NCBI GenBank assembly: GCA_019637075.1
Contig: JAHBWI010000005.1
Location: 186,001 to 250,000, forward strand
Reading direction: 5' to 3'
From: Nitrospiraceae bacterium
Lineage (GTDB): Bacteria; Nitrospirota; Nitrospiria; Nitrospirales; Nitrospiraceae
DNA length: 64,000 nt
Both the position numbers and the translations under genes were made by a program. The notes under the pieces were generated by a model. The model did not search any database, had not been told where the DNA came from, and worked only from the letters and a program-made list of their open reading frames with translations. Shown here piece by piece: positions 53,097 through 61,673 of this stretch (position 1 is the stretch's first letter; each line of letters opens with the position of its first letter).

Positions 53097-53831
53097 CTAC
53101 ACATCCATTCGGTTCGCGCCGGTCTGCGCGACCAGCTGGTTGGCTTGGTACAGGGACTCGATCGTGCCGGCGTCGGTCCACCAGCCCTCAAGCCCGCTCC
53201 ACGTCAATTCTCCCCGTTCGATGTAGGCGTTATTGACGTCGGTGATTTCCAGTTCGCCGCGCCCGGATGGTTTCAACGTCCGCACGATGTCGAACACCTT
53301 GGCATCGTAAAAATAGATTCCGGTGACCGCATAGGAAGACTTAGGTTGGGCTGGCTTCTCCTCGATCTTCACCACCCGGTTTCCCTCCAACACCGGCACG
53401 CCGAATCGCTGGGGATCCTTGACCTCTTTGAGCAAAATCTTCGCGCCGGTTTTCTGGGCCCTGAACTCCGTGGTCGCCTTGGCGATGTTGCCCTGGATCA
53501 AATTATCCCCCAAGACCACGCACACCGGCCCCTGATCGGCGAAATGTTCGGCCAGGCGTAGGGCATCGGCAATTCCGCCTTCACCCTGCTGATAGGTGTA
53601 GCTCAAATGCTTGAGCCCAAACTCCCTTCCGTTCCCCAGGAGCTTGAGGAAATCTCCGGCGCTGTTGCCTCCCGTCACGATCATCACTTCCAGAATCCCT
53701 GCGTTGACCAGGCTCTGGATCGGGTAATAGATCATGGGCTGGTTATAGACCGGGAGCAGGTGCTTGTTCGTCACTTTGGTGAGGGGCAACAGACGGGTTC
53801 CCAATCCTCCCGCCAACACGACGCCTTTCAT
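53097..53831 (-). CDS. rmlA: Glucose-1-phosphate thymidylyltransferase (short form)
   Basis: 244 residues, shorter than the 290 or so of classical RmlA. VVLAGGLGTRLLPLTKVTNK, LPVYNQPMIYYPIQSLVNAG, VVLGDNLIQGNI and VTGIYFYDAKVF are present, so the catalytic core is complete. It makes dTDP-glucose for RmlB. What is missing is the C-terminal extension that carries the allosteric dTDP-rhamnose site in long forms. It heads the rmlABD group; the ribosome site is in AAGGAGATGAGGTG. Confidence 0.92.
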   Translation of the reverse strand: MKGVVLAGGLGTRLLPLTKVTNKHLLPVYNQPMIYYPIQSLVNAGILEVMIVTGGNSAGDFLKLLGNGREFGLKHLSYTYQQGEGGIADALRLAEHFADQGPVCVVLGDNLIQGNIAKATTEFRAQKTGAKILLKEVKDPQRFGVPVLEGNRVVKIEEKPAQPKSSYAVTGIYFYDAKVFDIVRTLKPSGRGELEITDVNNAYIERGELTWSGLEGWWTDAGTIESLYQANQLVAQTGANRMDV

Positions 53832-54007
53832 TTCGGCACCTCATCTCCTTGGTGCAGTCCGTTCGCCCTGGAGCCAGTGCCCGGCACCGGGCATGCGAAC
53901 GAGCCCCTGCGCAATGTTCTTGAAGAAGGTTTTCGCATGAGACGGTCGCGTTGCATACAGACTGAAGACAGGACAGGGTCAGCGGTCGGCTGTATGTGGG
54001 TCATCCA

Positions 54008-55192
54008 CTATGGGCAGACTTGGAACGACGAAGGATGGAACGTCGGGACAAGTTTCTGTAGGAGCGCCGTCGCGCGGTCTGCCTCACCGTTATGGCAAGA
54101 CCGTTCCACCTCTCGCAGCAGTTCCTCATCCAGATTCGCAGTCTCCACTGACAGGCTGACCGCCCGTTTCACCTTCAGATGCACGGTATTTTCGACCACC
54201 TCGCCCTCGTCGTACAACTGTTCGGCGAGTTTTTCACCAGGCCGCAGACCGATAAAATCAATCTTAACGTCGCGCCCCGGTTGCAGACCAGACATTTCGA
54301 TCATGCTGCAGGCAAGATCGACGATGCGGATCTGTTCGCCCATGTCGAGGACGAAGACCTCCCCGCCCTGCCCGAGTGTGCTGGCTTGCAGCACCAATTG
54401 CACGGCTTGAGAAATGGTCATGAAATACCGTTTGACCTCGGGGTGCGTCACGGTCACCGGACCGCCTCGCCGAATCTGCTCGGCGAACAGCGGGACCACG
54501 CTGCCGCTGCTGCCGAAGACATTTCCGAATCTCACGGCGGAGAGTCTGGTCTCAGCGCCATTCATGCTCTGGATGATGCGTTCCGCCACGCGCTTGGTGG
54601 CGCCCATCACGCTCGACGGATTGACCGCCTTGTCCGTGGAGAGCAGCACCACCCGCGCCGCCCCCACCGCCACAGCGGCCTCAGCCACGATACGGGTCCC
54701 GATGATGTTGTTTCTGACGGCCTCGAGAGGGAACTGCTCCATGAGCGGGACATGCTTATGGGCCGCCGCGTGAAACACCACATCAGGCCGAACTTGCTGA
54801 AACGCGGCCGCTACGGTGTGAGGCTGAGTGATGTCGCCGAGCAAGGGCACAACCGTCCCGCTCGAAAGTCGCTGGCGCAGATCACGTTCGAGATGGTAGA
54901 GCGCGTTCTCCGATCGCTCGAAGAGAACGAGGCGATCCGGAGCCTGTTGGGCAATCTGCCTGCAGAGCTCAGCCCCGATCGACCCTCCGGCTCCGGTCAC
55001 CAGCACCCGCTTCCCCTGCAAAAACGATGGGGCAACTATTGCAGGCTTAGGCGAGAAGCTGGAGTCCAGCAAGGTGTCGGCACTAAGGGATGGAGTGCTC
55101 AGCGTGCTCGCCTCGGCCCGATGGCGGTCGATAAATTGCTGGACCTGTTGGAGAAGCGTGCTGTCCACGGAACGCTCGAGCCTCCGCCACAT
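54008..55192 (-). CDS. Soluble CapD/FlaA1-like NDP-sugar 4,6-dehydratase
   Basis: 394 residues. The extended SDR domain starts near residue 58: VLVTGAGGSIGAELCRQIAQ, VFHAAAHKHVPLMEQFPLEA, LSTDKAVNPSSVMGATKRVAE, VRFGNVFGSSGSVVPLF and DFIGLRPGEKLAEQLYDEGE. It acts on UDP-GlcNAc or a similar sugar. CapD/WbpM proteins usually carry an N-terminal membrane region of about 250 residues; here it is replaced by a short polar stretch. No matching membrane-coding frame precedes it, so the short form seems genuine. A gap of 176 bases separates it from rmlA. Confidence 0.9.
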   Translation of the reverse strand: MWRRLERSVDSTLLQQVQQFIDRHRAEASTLSTPSLSADTLLDSSFSPKPAIVAPSFLQGKRVLVTGAGGSIGAELCRQIAQQAPDRLVLFERSENALYHLERDLRQRLSSGTVVPLLGDITQPHTVAAAFQQVRPDVVFHAAAHKHVPLMEQFPLEAVRNNIIGTRIVAEAAVAVGAARVVLLSTDKAVNPSSVMGATKRVAERIIQSMNGAETRLSAVRFGNVFGSSGSVVPLFAEQIRRGGPVTVTHPEVKRYFMTISQAVQLVLQASTLGQGGEVFVLDMGEQIRIVDLACSMIEMSGLQPGRDVKIDFIGLRPGEKLAEQLYDEGEVVENTVHLKVKRAVSLSVETANLDEELLREVERSCHNGEADRATALLQKLVPTFHPSSFQVCP

Positions 55193-55312
55193 GTCGCTGG
55201 TTCAGGAATTGGAACGCGAGCGCGCCGTCGAGCCACGCAGCTCAGCAGAACTCCTGATCCTGTAGCAGATTGGAGGGAGAAAACTCAACACCCGCGGGCC
55301 AACCGTACGCGG

Positions 55313-57250
55313 CTACCGCGGCAGCCAGGCCTGGAACATCAGCACGTCCCAGAGGTGATACTGCCAATTGGCGGCACCGGACAGATGCTGAATCCACTTT
55401 TCCCTGATCGGAGCGGGATGGAAGTAGCCTTCGCGCCGCAACCGGCCCTCGTCGAGCAAGTCCTCGGCCCACTCCCGCAAGGGGCCGCGCAGCCAGGAAT
55501 CCAACGGCACCCCAAACCCCATCTTCGGCCGTTCGAAGAGCGGCGGCGGAACATAGCGAGCCAGCATCCGTCGCAGCAGATATTTCCCCATATCGCCGGT
55601 GCGGATTTTGAGGGAGAGCGGGAGGCGCCAGGCGAATTCCACCAATTCGTGGTCGAGAAAGGGAATCCTCGCCTCCAAGCCCACCGCCATCGTGGCCCGA
55701 TCCACCTTCACCAGCAGATCGTCCGGGAGGTAGGTAACCGAATCGAGATACATCATCCGCATCGTGAAATCAGGCAAGGTCGGCCAGCGGGTACGGTCAG
55801 TCAGCAGCGTGACAGGCTCCTTTCCGCCGATCACGATCTCCTCCGGATCCTTCCAATGGGACACAAACCCGAAATACAGCTGATCCAGATCGCCGACGTC
55901 CAATGTCTGGGCCAGTTTGTACAGCTTCTCCCCCGGCACCTGTACAGAGGGCAACAGGCCGGCAAATCGTTGGAACCATCGATCCCACCCTTGCGGCGAG
56001 ATCATTCTGATTGCGCGGGCCCCCCACGGGCGGGCGGCCGACGGAATCCATCCAATGCGGTGCCTGAGTGTCCGTCCCCAGAAATACCGGTTGTACCCGC
56101 CGAACAGTTCATCCCCCCCATCGCCCGACAGCGCCACCGTAACGTGCTGCCGTGCCAGTTCCGCGACCAGCGTCGTCGGCACCTGGGATGCGTCCGCGAA
56201 CGGCTCGTCGTACAGAGTCGGCAGCCGGGGAATGACGGCCAGGGCCTGTTCCGGCGTCACGTACAATTCGGTGTGTTCGGTTCCCAGATGACGGGCCACC
56301 TCTTGTGCGTAGGGCGCTTCGTTGTACTCGGGTTCCTGATAGCCGATGGAAAAGGTACGAACCGGCTGGGTGCTCTCTGCCTGCATCAACGCCACAACCG
56401 CCGAGGAATCAATGCCGCCGGACAAGAAAGCCCCCACCGGCACATCCGCCACCATCCGGTTCCGGACGGAGCGTCGAAGCCGATGGTCTAATTCCTCGAC
56501 GGCCTCGGCTTCGCTGCCCTGGAATGGATGGCCAAGCCCGCGCTCGACACCGCTGTTCAGCGACCAATAGGCACGGGATGGCGGCATCGTTCCCGGACTC
56601 ATCGTGGGCCGCGAAAGTGTCACCCAATGCGCAGGCGGAAGCTTTGCGATGCCTTCATAGATGGAATACGGTCCGGGGATACAGTTGTGGCGGAGCAGGA
56701 GCGTCAGGGCAGAACGGTCCACGGATCGATTGAAGCGCGGATGGGCTCGGAGGGCCTTCAACTCCGATCCGAACAGAAACTGCTTCCCCATCCAGCCGTA
56801 ATAGAGCGGCTTCTCCCCCATCCGGTCCCTGGCGAGCATCAAGGCCTTCGCCTCGCGGTCCCACAGCGCCAGCGCAAACATACCGTTGCACCGAACGAGG
56901 GTCGGCTCCAGTCCCCACCGCTCGATACCAGCCAGAAGGACCTCGGTGTCGGAATGGCCTCGAAAGCGATGCCCTGCCGTTTCGAGGTCTTTTCTCAGCT
57001 CGGCAAAATTGTAGATCTCGCCGTTGTAGACAATGACATAGCGACCCGACGCAGAGCGCATGGGTTGATGGCCGTTGGGCGAGAGATCCAGGATCGAGAG
57101 CCTGGCATGTCCCAGGGCAATCCCGCTGGCCGGATCGCGCCAGACACCTGCATCGTCCGGCCCCCGATAGCGAATCGCCTGCACCATCCGATGGATGGTG
57201 TCTTCGGGTTCCGGTACATCCAGGCTGAGAAGGCCGACAATGCCGCACAT
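55313..57250 (-). CDS. asnB: Asparagine synthase (glutamine-hydrolysing)
   Basis: 645 residues. N-terminal glutaminase with the nucleophile Cys2 in MCGIVGLLS, RGPDDAGVWRD and YNGEIYNFAELR. C-terminal synthetase with the PP-loop GAFLSGGIDSSAVVALM, SGDGGDELFGGYNRYFWGR and DLLVKVDRATMAVGLEARIPF. The family makes asparagine, but members in exopolysaccharide islands are thought to amidate other carboxylates. A carboxyl group of a surface sugar is a possible target; that is inference from place. It lies 37 bases after the LhgO-like gene. Confidence 0.93.
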   Translation of the reverse strand: MCGIVGLLSLDVPEPEDTIHRMVQAIRYRGPDDAGVWRDPASGIALGHARLSILDLSPNGHQPMRSASGRYVIVYNGEIYNFAELRKDLETAGHRFRGHSDTEVLLAGIERWGLEPTLVRCNGMFALALWDREAKALMLARDRMGEKPLYYGWMGKQFLFGSELKALRAHPRFNRSVDRSALTLLLRHNCIPGPYSIYEGIAKLPPAHWVTLSRPTMSPGTMPPSRAYWSLNSGVERGLGHPFQGSEAEAVEELDHRLRRSVRNRMVADVPVGAFLSGGIDSSAVVALMQAESTQPVRTFSIGYQEPEYNEAPYAQEVARHLGTEHTELYVTPEQALAVIPRLPTLYDEPFADASQVPTTLVAELARQHVTVALSGDGGDELFGGYNRYFWGRTLRHRIGWIPSAARPWGARAIRMISPQGWDRWFQRFAGLLPSVQVPGEKLYKLAQTLDVGDLDQLYFGFVSHWKDPEEIVIGGKEPVTLLTDRTRWPTLPDFTMRMMYLDSVTYLPDDLLVKVDRATMAVGLEARIPFLDHELVEFAWRLPLSLKIRTGDMGKYLLRRMLARYVPPPLFERPKMGFGVPLDSWLRGPLREWAEDLLDEGRLRREGYFHPAPIREKWIQHLSGAANWQYHLWDVLMFQAWLPR

Positions 57251-57287
57251 GCAGCGGGAGCTCCGGATTCAGGTGTGAGGACGGGAC

Positions 57288-58490
57288 CTATCCCAGCTTC
57301 ATCATGCCGACCACGTGTTCGGCGAAGGGGAGCGAGGAGGTAAAGGCCGGCGAGACGGCATTGAGGACATGGGTTGATCGAGGGCCAGGCTCGATGACGA
57401 AGTCGCTCAGCAGATCGGCCGTGCGGGTATCGATCAGTTGGGCGCGGATGCCCGGCTCCTTCCCCGGCAACAGATCGGCCATTTCGAACCCCACGCCGAG
57501 CGCCTCGGCCTCGCGGTAAAAACCGCCCCTGGTCAGCTTCACCATTTCCGTCAACGCGATCGATCGGAAGTGGTCGCGGTTGCGGCCGAAAAGCCGGATC
57601 AAATACTTGAGCATGGTGAGTCCATCGTGTAGGGTCGCGCCGCCGAGTCCGCGGTATTGCTCTCGTCCCAGCAAGGGCAGCGCCGAGGGACCGATCGTCA
57701 CCTCGCCTTCCGGTCTCCGCGTAAAGTGCACGCCGAGGAATGGGTTACGCAAATCAGGGACCGGATAAATATTCCCTCGCACTTGAAGTTTTGACTCCGG
57801 CCGTAGGCGATAGAACTGCCCCCGGAAAGGAAGGATCTGATAGTGAAGACCGACGCCGTAGACATGCGCGATGCGATCGGCAAAGAGCCCGCCGCAGTTG
57901 ACGAAGTGGCCGTGGGACAGGATGCCTTGGGAAGTCCGAACAGCCCCGTCCCTATCACGTCCCTGCCAGGCACAGCCAAAACGGAACTGGACGCCCTCGT
58001 TCTGCGCATCGAGCACCATAGCTTCCATGACCCGCTGGGGATTCACCACCGCCGTATCCCTGACGTACAGCGCATGCTGCACGGTTTTCGCGCAAGGCTC
58101 AATTTCCTTCAGCGCCTGCTGATCGACCAAGTCCACGCGGACGCCGTTGGCTTGCGAACGCGCATACAACTCCTTCAGCGCCGGCAGTTCAGATTCGGTC
58201 CTCGCGACGATGACTTTACCGTAGGCGTTGAGCTGGATCGATTTGTCCTGGCAGTAGGCCCGCAGGCGTCGATTGCCTTCCACGCACAGCGTCGCCTTCA
58301 GCGTGCCGGCCTTATAGTACACACCGGCATGGAGGACGCCGCTGTTGCGCCCGCTTGCGTGGAAGCCTGCAGTCGGCTCCTTTTCGATCACAGTCACGGA
58401 AGCGCGATGCCGGCGACGCAGTTCACGGGCGATGGCCACACCGATCACGCCGGCACCGGCGATCACAAAATCACTCGTCTCTCCCGCCAT
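57288..58490 (-). CDS. lhgO: L-2-hydroxyglutarate oxidase-like FAD enzyme
   Basis: 400 residues. FAD-binding FVIAGAGVIGVAIARELRRR at the start, ASGRNSGVLHAGVYYKAGTL and FVNCGGLFADRIAHVYG, with PFLGVHFTRRPEGEVTIGPS near the C-terminus, match the LhgO/DAO family. The usual reaction is oxidation of L-2-hydroxyglutarate to 2-oxoglutarate. It appears paired with asnB in a glycan locus, so it may act on another 2-hydroxy acid. A TTGACA promoter candidate lies upstream. Confidence 0.9.
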   Translation of the reverse strand: MAGETSDFVIAGAGVIGVAIARELRRRHRASVTVIEKEPTAGFHASGRNSGVLHAGVYYKAGTLKATLCVEGNRRLRAYCQDKSIQLNAYGKVIVARTESELPALKELYARSQANGVRVDLVDQQALKEIEPCAKTVQHALYVRDTAVVNPQRVMEAMVLDAQNEGVQFRFGCAWQGRDRDGAVRTSQGILSHGHFVNCGGLFADRIAHVYGVGLHYQILPFRGQFYRLRPESKLQVRGNIYPVPDLRNPFLGVHFTRRPEGEVTIGPSALPLLGREQYRGLGGATLHDGLTMLKYLIRLFGRNRDHFRSIALTEMVKLTRGGFYREAEALGVGFEMADLLPGKEPGIRAQLIDTRTADLLSDFVIEPGPRSTHVLNAVSPAFTSSLPFAEHVVGMMKLG

Positions 58491-58561
58491 AGATTCTTTT
58501 CCCCCCGCTCACATCTTGATTCACCGCGTCCGGTCCGAACTCGCCTCAATACCTGCACCTG

Positions 58562-58590
58562 ATCTGAGCATAGGGTCCCGATGCTGTCAA
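58562..58590 (-). promoter_or_regulatory. Promoter candidate for lhgO-asnB
   Basis: On the minus strand a perfect TTGACA (58590-58585), 17 bases, then TCAGAT (58567-58562, 3 of 6). It lies in the 146-base gap upstream of the LhgO-like gene. Confidence 0.4.
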
Positions 58591-58636
58591 GGAACTCTCG
58601 TCGTTGATCGAATCTGTCTCGATCGCGCGAGGCCCA

Positions 58637-59719
58637 TCACCGTTCCAATGCTCGCCGGTAGGCGGCCACGGTTTCCACCGCCGTCCGGTCCCAGGTAAAC
58701 GCGCCTGCCCGCGCAAGGCCACGCTCCCGCAGGTCAGTGCGTCGAGCAGGCGATGTCAGCAGGTCCTCCAGGGCGGCCGTCAACTGTTCCGGCTTCCGTG
58801 GATCGAAGGTCAGCGCGCTGTCGCCCACCACTTCAGGGAGCGACGACGTGTTGGAGCAGACCACCGGAATTCCGCAGGCCATTGCCTCCAGCACCGGCAA
58901 TCCGAATCCTTCATACAGCGACGGAAAACAAAAGATCGTGGCGGCCTGATAGAGCTGAATCAACTCCGTATCCGACACCACGCCCACAAGTCTCGTCTGC
59001 GATTCCAGGCCGGCCCGTTCAACCGCCGCCCGAATGTCCGCACGCTTGCACACATCCCCGGCCAGGACCAGGTCGACTCCGCCGCGTACGTCCTGGGACA
59101 ATCGGCCGAATGCGTCAACCAAACACCCCACATTCTTCGTGGGATCGGACCCGGCGACACACAACACGGACGGCTTTCCCTCCGCCTGCCCACCGGCCAG
59201 CTTGAATCTGGTCGAGTCAAATCCCATCGGCGTGACGGACACCTGATCAGGGCGCAACGGGAACCGCGCGAGAATGTCCTTCCGCGAATGTTCCGAAATC
59301 GTGATGACTTGGTCGATCTTCTTCCAGCGATCCCCAATCAGCCAGGCCTCGAAGCGGCTGGTTAGGTTTGTTTTCGAGCGAAGTTCAGGAAAGAGGAGCG
59401 GCTTGATGTCGTGGATTGTAGTGACGAATCGCCCTCGCTTCCAAACCACGCAGGAATCGTAGGGAAAGTGCAGCAGATCGAATCCGCCGCTGAGCCAGGG
59501 CGCCACCTGCTCCCAGAACCGGCGTCGGAAGAAGGGAAACCGCACGATTCGATACTCGAAGTTCGGTCTCGCCTGGAACGGATGGGTCGGCGACGGAATG
59601 AGAATCCGATACTCGTTCGTCCGATCGACACGGCCGAGCGCATCGATCAGCTCCCGGCAATACCGTCCGATCCCGACGTTTTGATTCTTGAGGTGCCAGG
59701 CGGCAATCGTGATCTTCAT
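58637..59719 (-). CDS. Family 4 glycosyltransferase
   Basis: 360 residues from the ATG at 59719; the frame continues to 59818 over the neighbouring gene. GT-B fold: [18 protein letters not shown] near the start, [13 protein letters not shown] in the middle, and [20 protein letters not shown] with [20 protein letters not shown], the donor-binding E-x7-E region. It adds a sugar from a nucleotide donor to a growing glycan in the cytoplasm. It is the last of the run of glycosyltransferases that starts beyond the right edge. Its sequence pattern is close to the GT4 at 62794. Confidence 0.92.
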   Translation of the reverse strand: MKITIAAWHLKNQNVGIGRYCRELIDALGRVDRTNEYRILIPSPTHPFQARPNFEYRIVRFPFFRRRFWEQVAPWLSGGFDLLHFPYDSCVVWKRGRFVTTIHDIKPLLFPELRSKTNLTSRFEAWLIGDRWKKIDQVITISEHSRKDILARFPLRPDQVSVTPMGFDSTRFKLAGGQAEGKPSVLCVAGSDPTKNVGCLVDAFGRLSQDVRGGVDLVLAGDVCKRADIRAAVERAGLESQTRLVGVVSDTELIQLYQAATIFCFPSLYEGFGLPVLEAMACGIPVVCSNTSSLPEVVGDSALTFDPRKPEQLTAALEDLLTSPARRTDLRERGLARAGAFTWDRTAVETVAAYRRALER

Positions 59720-59771
59720 GCACGGCCCGGCCGGTATTTCACCAGCACGCCCGCCGCCCCGTTGCGGCCCC

Positions 59772-60590
59772 TCATGAGCACCCGATCGGCGCTCTGCCTG
59801 ACGGCGGAAGCTTTTCAACGAGCGTATGGCCGAATCGATGCAGCTCTGATCGCCGGACCCATTTGTTCCTCAGATCGGTCCAGCGTCGTTGAAACCAATT
59901 TCCACGGATGGTCCGCCCCCACTTGCGCGTAAAGTGTGCCATGTTGTGATTCCAATACTGATTGGTTTCATGCCGTGCCACGGCGTCCTGCGTCACTTTT
60001 GAAAAATGATGAATCAGCGCCGAGCCGGTCATCGCCGTCAAAAAGCCGGCGGCGGTCGTCCTCCAGAGAAAGTCCGTGTCTTCGCAGCCGCCGTACTCGA
60101 ACCCTTCATCGAAGAGTCCAATCCGGTCGAAGACCTCGCGCCGGATCAACATGCAGGGCGCGTACAGCTCACGCCTCACCGCTTCCGCGCAGGCTTTGGT
60201 GAAGGTCTTGGCATATTCGGGCAGATCATAGTCAAGCAACCCCTCCCGCGCAGCGGGACAGGCAATGCCCAACTTTTCCTTATCCATGAAGGCCAGGAGC
60301 GCTTCCAACCATCCCGGCGTCACCAGAATGTCATTATTGAGAATCCCAACCACCAACCCACGGCTTGCCATGATTCCCTGATTCCAGGCTTTGGCGCATC
60401 CAAGGTTGGTCGGGTTCAAAATGGTCGTGGCATCGACGGTACGCAGGTAGTCGGCAGTCCCGTCGGTCGAGCCGTTGTCGACCAAAATGAGTTCGACATC
60501 CGCGGGCGAATGTCGCTTGATCGAATCGATGCATTGCCGCGTGTAGCCCAGTTGATTGTAAAGAGCGATGACCAAACTGACTGATGTCAC
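59772..60590 (-). CDS. Family 2 glycosyltransferase
   Basis: 272 residues. GT-A domain with VSLVIALYNQLGYTRQCIDS, LILVDNGSTDGTADYLR, NLGCAKAWNQGI, the DXD-type site in GILNNDILVTPGWLEAL, and GCEDTDFLWRTTAAG. It is soluble, without membrane helices. It lies nine bases after the CgeB-like gene and reads into the GT4 gene. Confidence 0.92.
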   Translation of the reverse strand: MTSVSLVIALYNQLGYTRQCIDSIKRHSPADVELILVDNGSTDGTADYLRTVDATTILNPTNLGCAKAWNQGIMASRGLVVGILNNDILVTPGWLEALLAFMDKEKLGIACPAAREGLLDYDLPEYAKTFTKACAEAVRRELYAPCMLIRREVFDRIGLFDEGFEYGGCEDTDFLWRTTAAGFLTAMTGSALIHHFSKVTQDAVARHETNQYWNHNMAHFTRKWGRTIRGNWFQRRWTDLRNKWVRRSELHRFGHTLVEKLPPSGRAPIGCS

Positions 60591-60599
60591 GGGAAACCT

Positions 60600-61673
60600 C
60601 TAAAGCATTTTCCGACACAAATCCAGCATGTATGTGGCTCGCCGGGCCGACGTATGGTGGGCAAGCACATGGTGATAGGCGGCGTGGGCCAGCCGGTTGC
60701 GTTCCCCTTCATCGTCGCGAAGGCGCCGAACCCATTCCACCAGATCTCCGAGGTCAGGACGGCAGAAGATCGCATGCACGCCATGTTCGAGGTTGTGAGG
60801 AATGAGGATATCCGGCACCTCCGAGATCAGCGGAATTTTCGAAGCCGCAATCTCCCAGTAGCGCAGGGTGTCGAATCCGCCCCCTCGGACAGAGAGGGCC
60901 GTCTTAGACCGGGCCAACAGTGCGCGATAGCCCTCACGTCCGAACTTCGTGATTGATCCCTGCCCCGGAGGATCGCCTCGCAACTTGGCGGCCATCATGC
61001 CGAACCAGGAATCGGTCAGTTTGGAGGCCCGATCCGTCGATTCGGCATAAATACCCCCTTCGAACCGGATGTCGCGAGCCTCGCGCAGGAGCCTGACGGC
61101 ACGGACCCGCTTTCTATGGGAGGCGCGGCCTACGAACGACACGTCGACATCGCGGGCCAGGTCGGGAAGCGGTTCAAGCTCGGCAGACGTCACCGAAAAC
61201 GGCAACGGCTGCACACGCCCTTCCAGCGGCGCCAACCCTTCGCCCGCTTGAGCCCTCCGTTGCTCGTGACCGGTTGATACACTGCTCAACGGAAGTTCTC
61301 GCTTGAAATAGAGGCCGGCATGAATCACCCGAGCCAAGTCTTGCCTGATCCGCCGGTCATCCTCTCCATCCAGCAACACAACCGGGGGCAGGGCCACGCA
61401 ACCGGCAAGATCCCGGCAAGCTTTGACGGCACCCTGCCGCGGAGAAGACACGATGACCAAATCTATGGCCCCTTCGCGAATGAAGCTCGCCTGTTCGTCC
61501 AATGCCAGCTCACACGGACGGCTGGATAATGTTCCCTCGGGCGGTTCCGAGTGATAGATAGGCTTCCGGGGAAAGTCGATCACACCCTCCCGGCCAATGA
61601 CGGCGCACAGACCATCATAGATTTGGTCGGCGAGATAATCCTGCCCCGCATCCGTGAGGTACAGCACCTTCAT
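60600..61673 (-). CDS. CgeB-like glycosyltransferase family protein
   Basis: 357 residues. The C-terminal half has VDVSFVGRASHRKRVRAVRL, then KFGREGYRALLARSKTALSV, GGFDTLRYWEIAASKIPLIS and LRDDEGERNRLAHAAYHHVL. This is the Glyco_trans_1_2/CgeB-type pattern where the protein itself chooses the donor-binding half of a GT-B fold. The N-terminal half begins VLYLTDAGQDYLADQIYDGL. Its stop and the GT9 stop/start overlap (4 bases with the GT9 gene upstream). Substrate unknown. Confidence 0.82.
   Translation of the reverse strand: MKVLYLTDAGQDYLADQIYDGLCAVIGREGVIDFPRKPIYHSEPPEGTLSSRPCELALDEQASFIREGAIDLVIVSSPRQGAVKACRDLAGCVALPPVVLLDGEDDRRIRQDLARVIHAGLYFKRELPLSSVSTGHEQRRAQAGEGLAPLEGRVQPLPFSVTSAELEPLPDLARDVDVSFVGRASHRKRVRAVRLLREARDIRFEGGIYAESTDRASKLTDSWFGMMAAKLRGDPPGQGSITKFGREGYRALLARSKTALSVRGGGFDTLRYWEIAASKIPLISEVPDILIPHNLEHGVHAIFCRPDLGDLVEWVRRLRDDEGERNRLAHAAYHHVLAHHTSARRATYMLDLCRKML

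Noticed and set aside
52017-53561. 514-codon plus-strand open frame
   Set aside because: Antisense to rmlB and rmlA, which have intact motifs and couplings. The predicted protein is Arg/His/Pro-rich without any domain.
53879-53892. GCCCGGCACCGGGC palindrome upstream of rmlA as a terminator
   Set aside because: The loop would be two bases only and no T-run follows on either strand.
54179-56491. 770-codon open frame on the plus strand
   Set aside because: It spans the CapD-like gene, the gap and half of asnB in antisense. Both minus-strand genes have clear families; the long frame is a product of high GC codon use.
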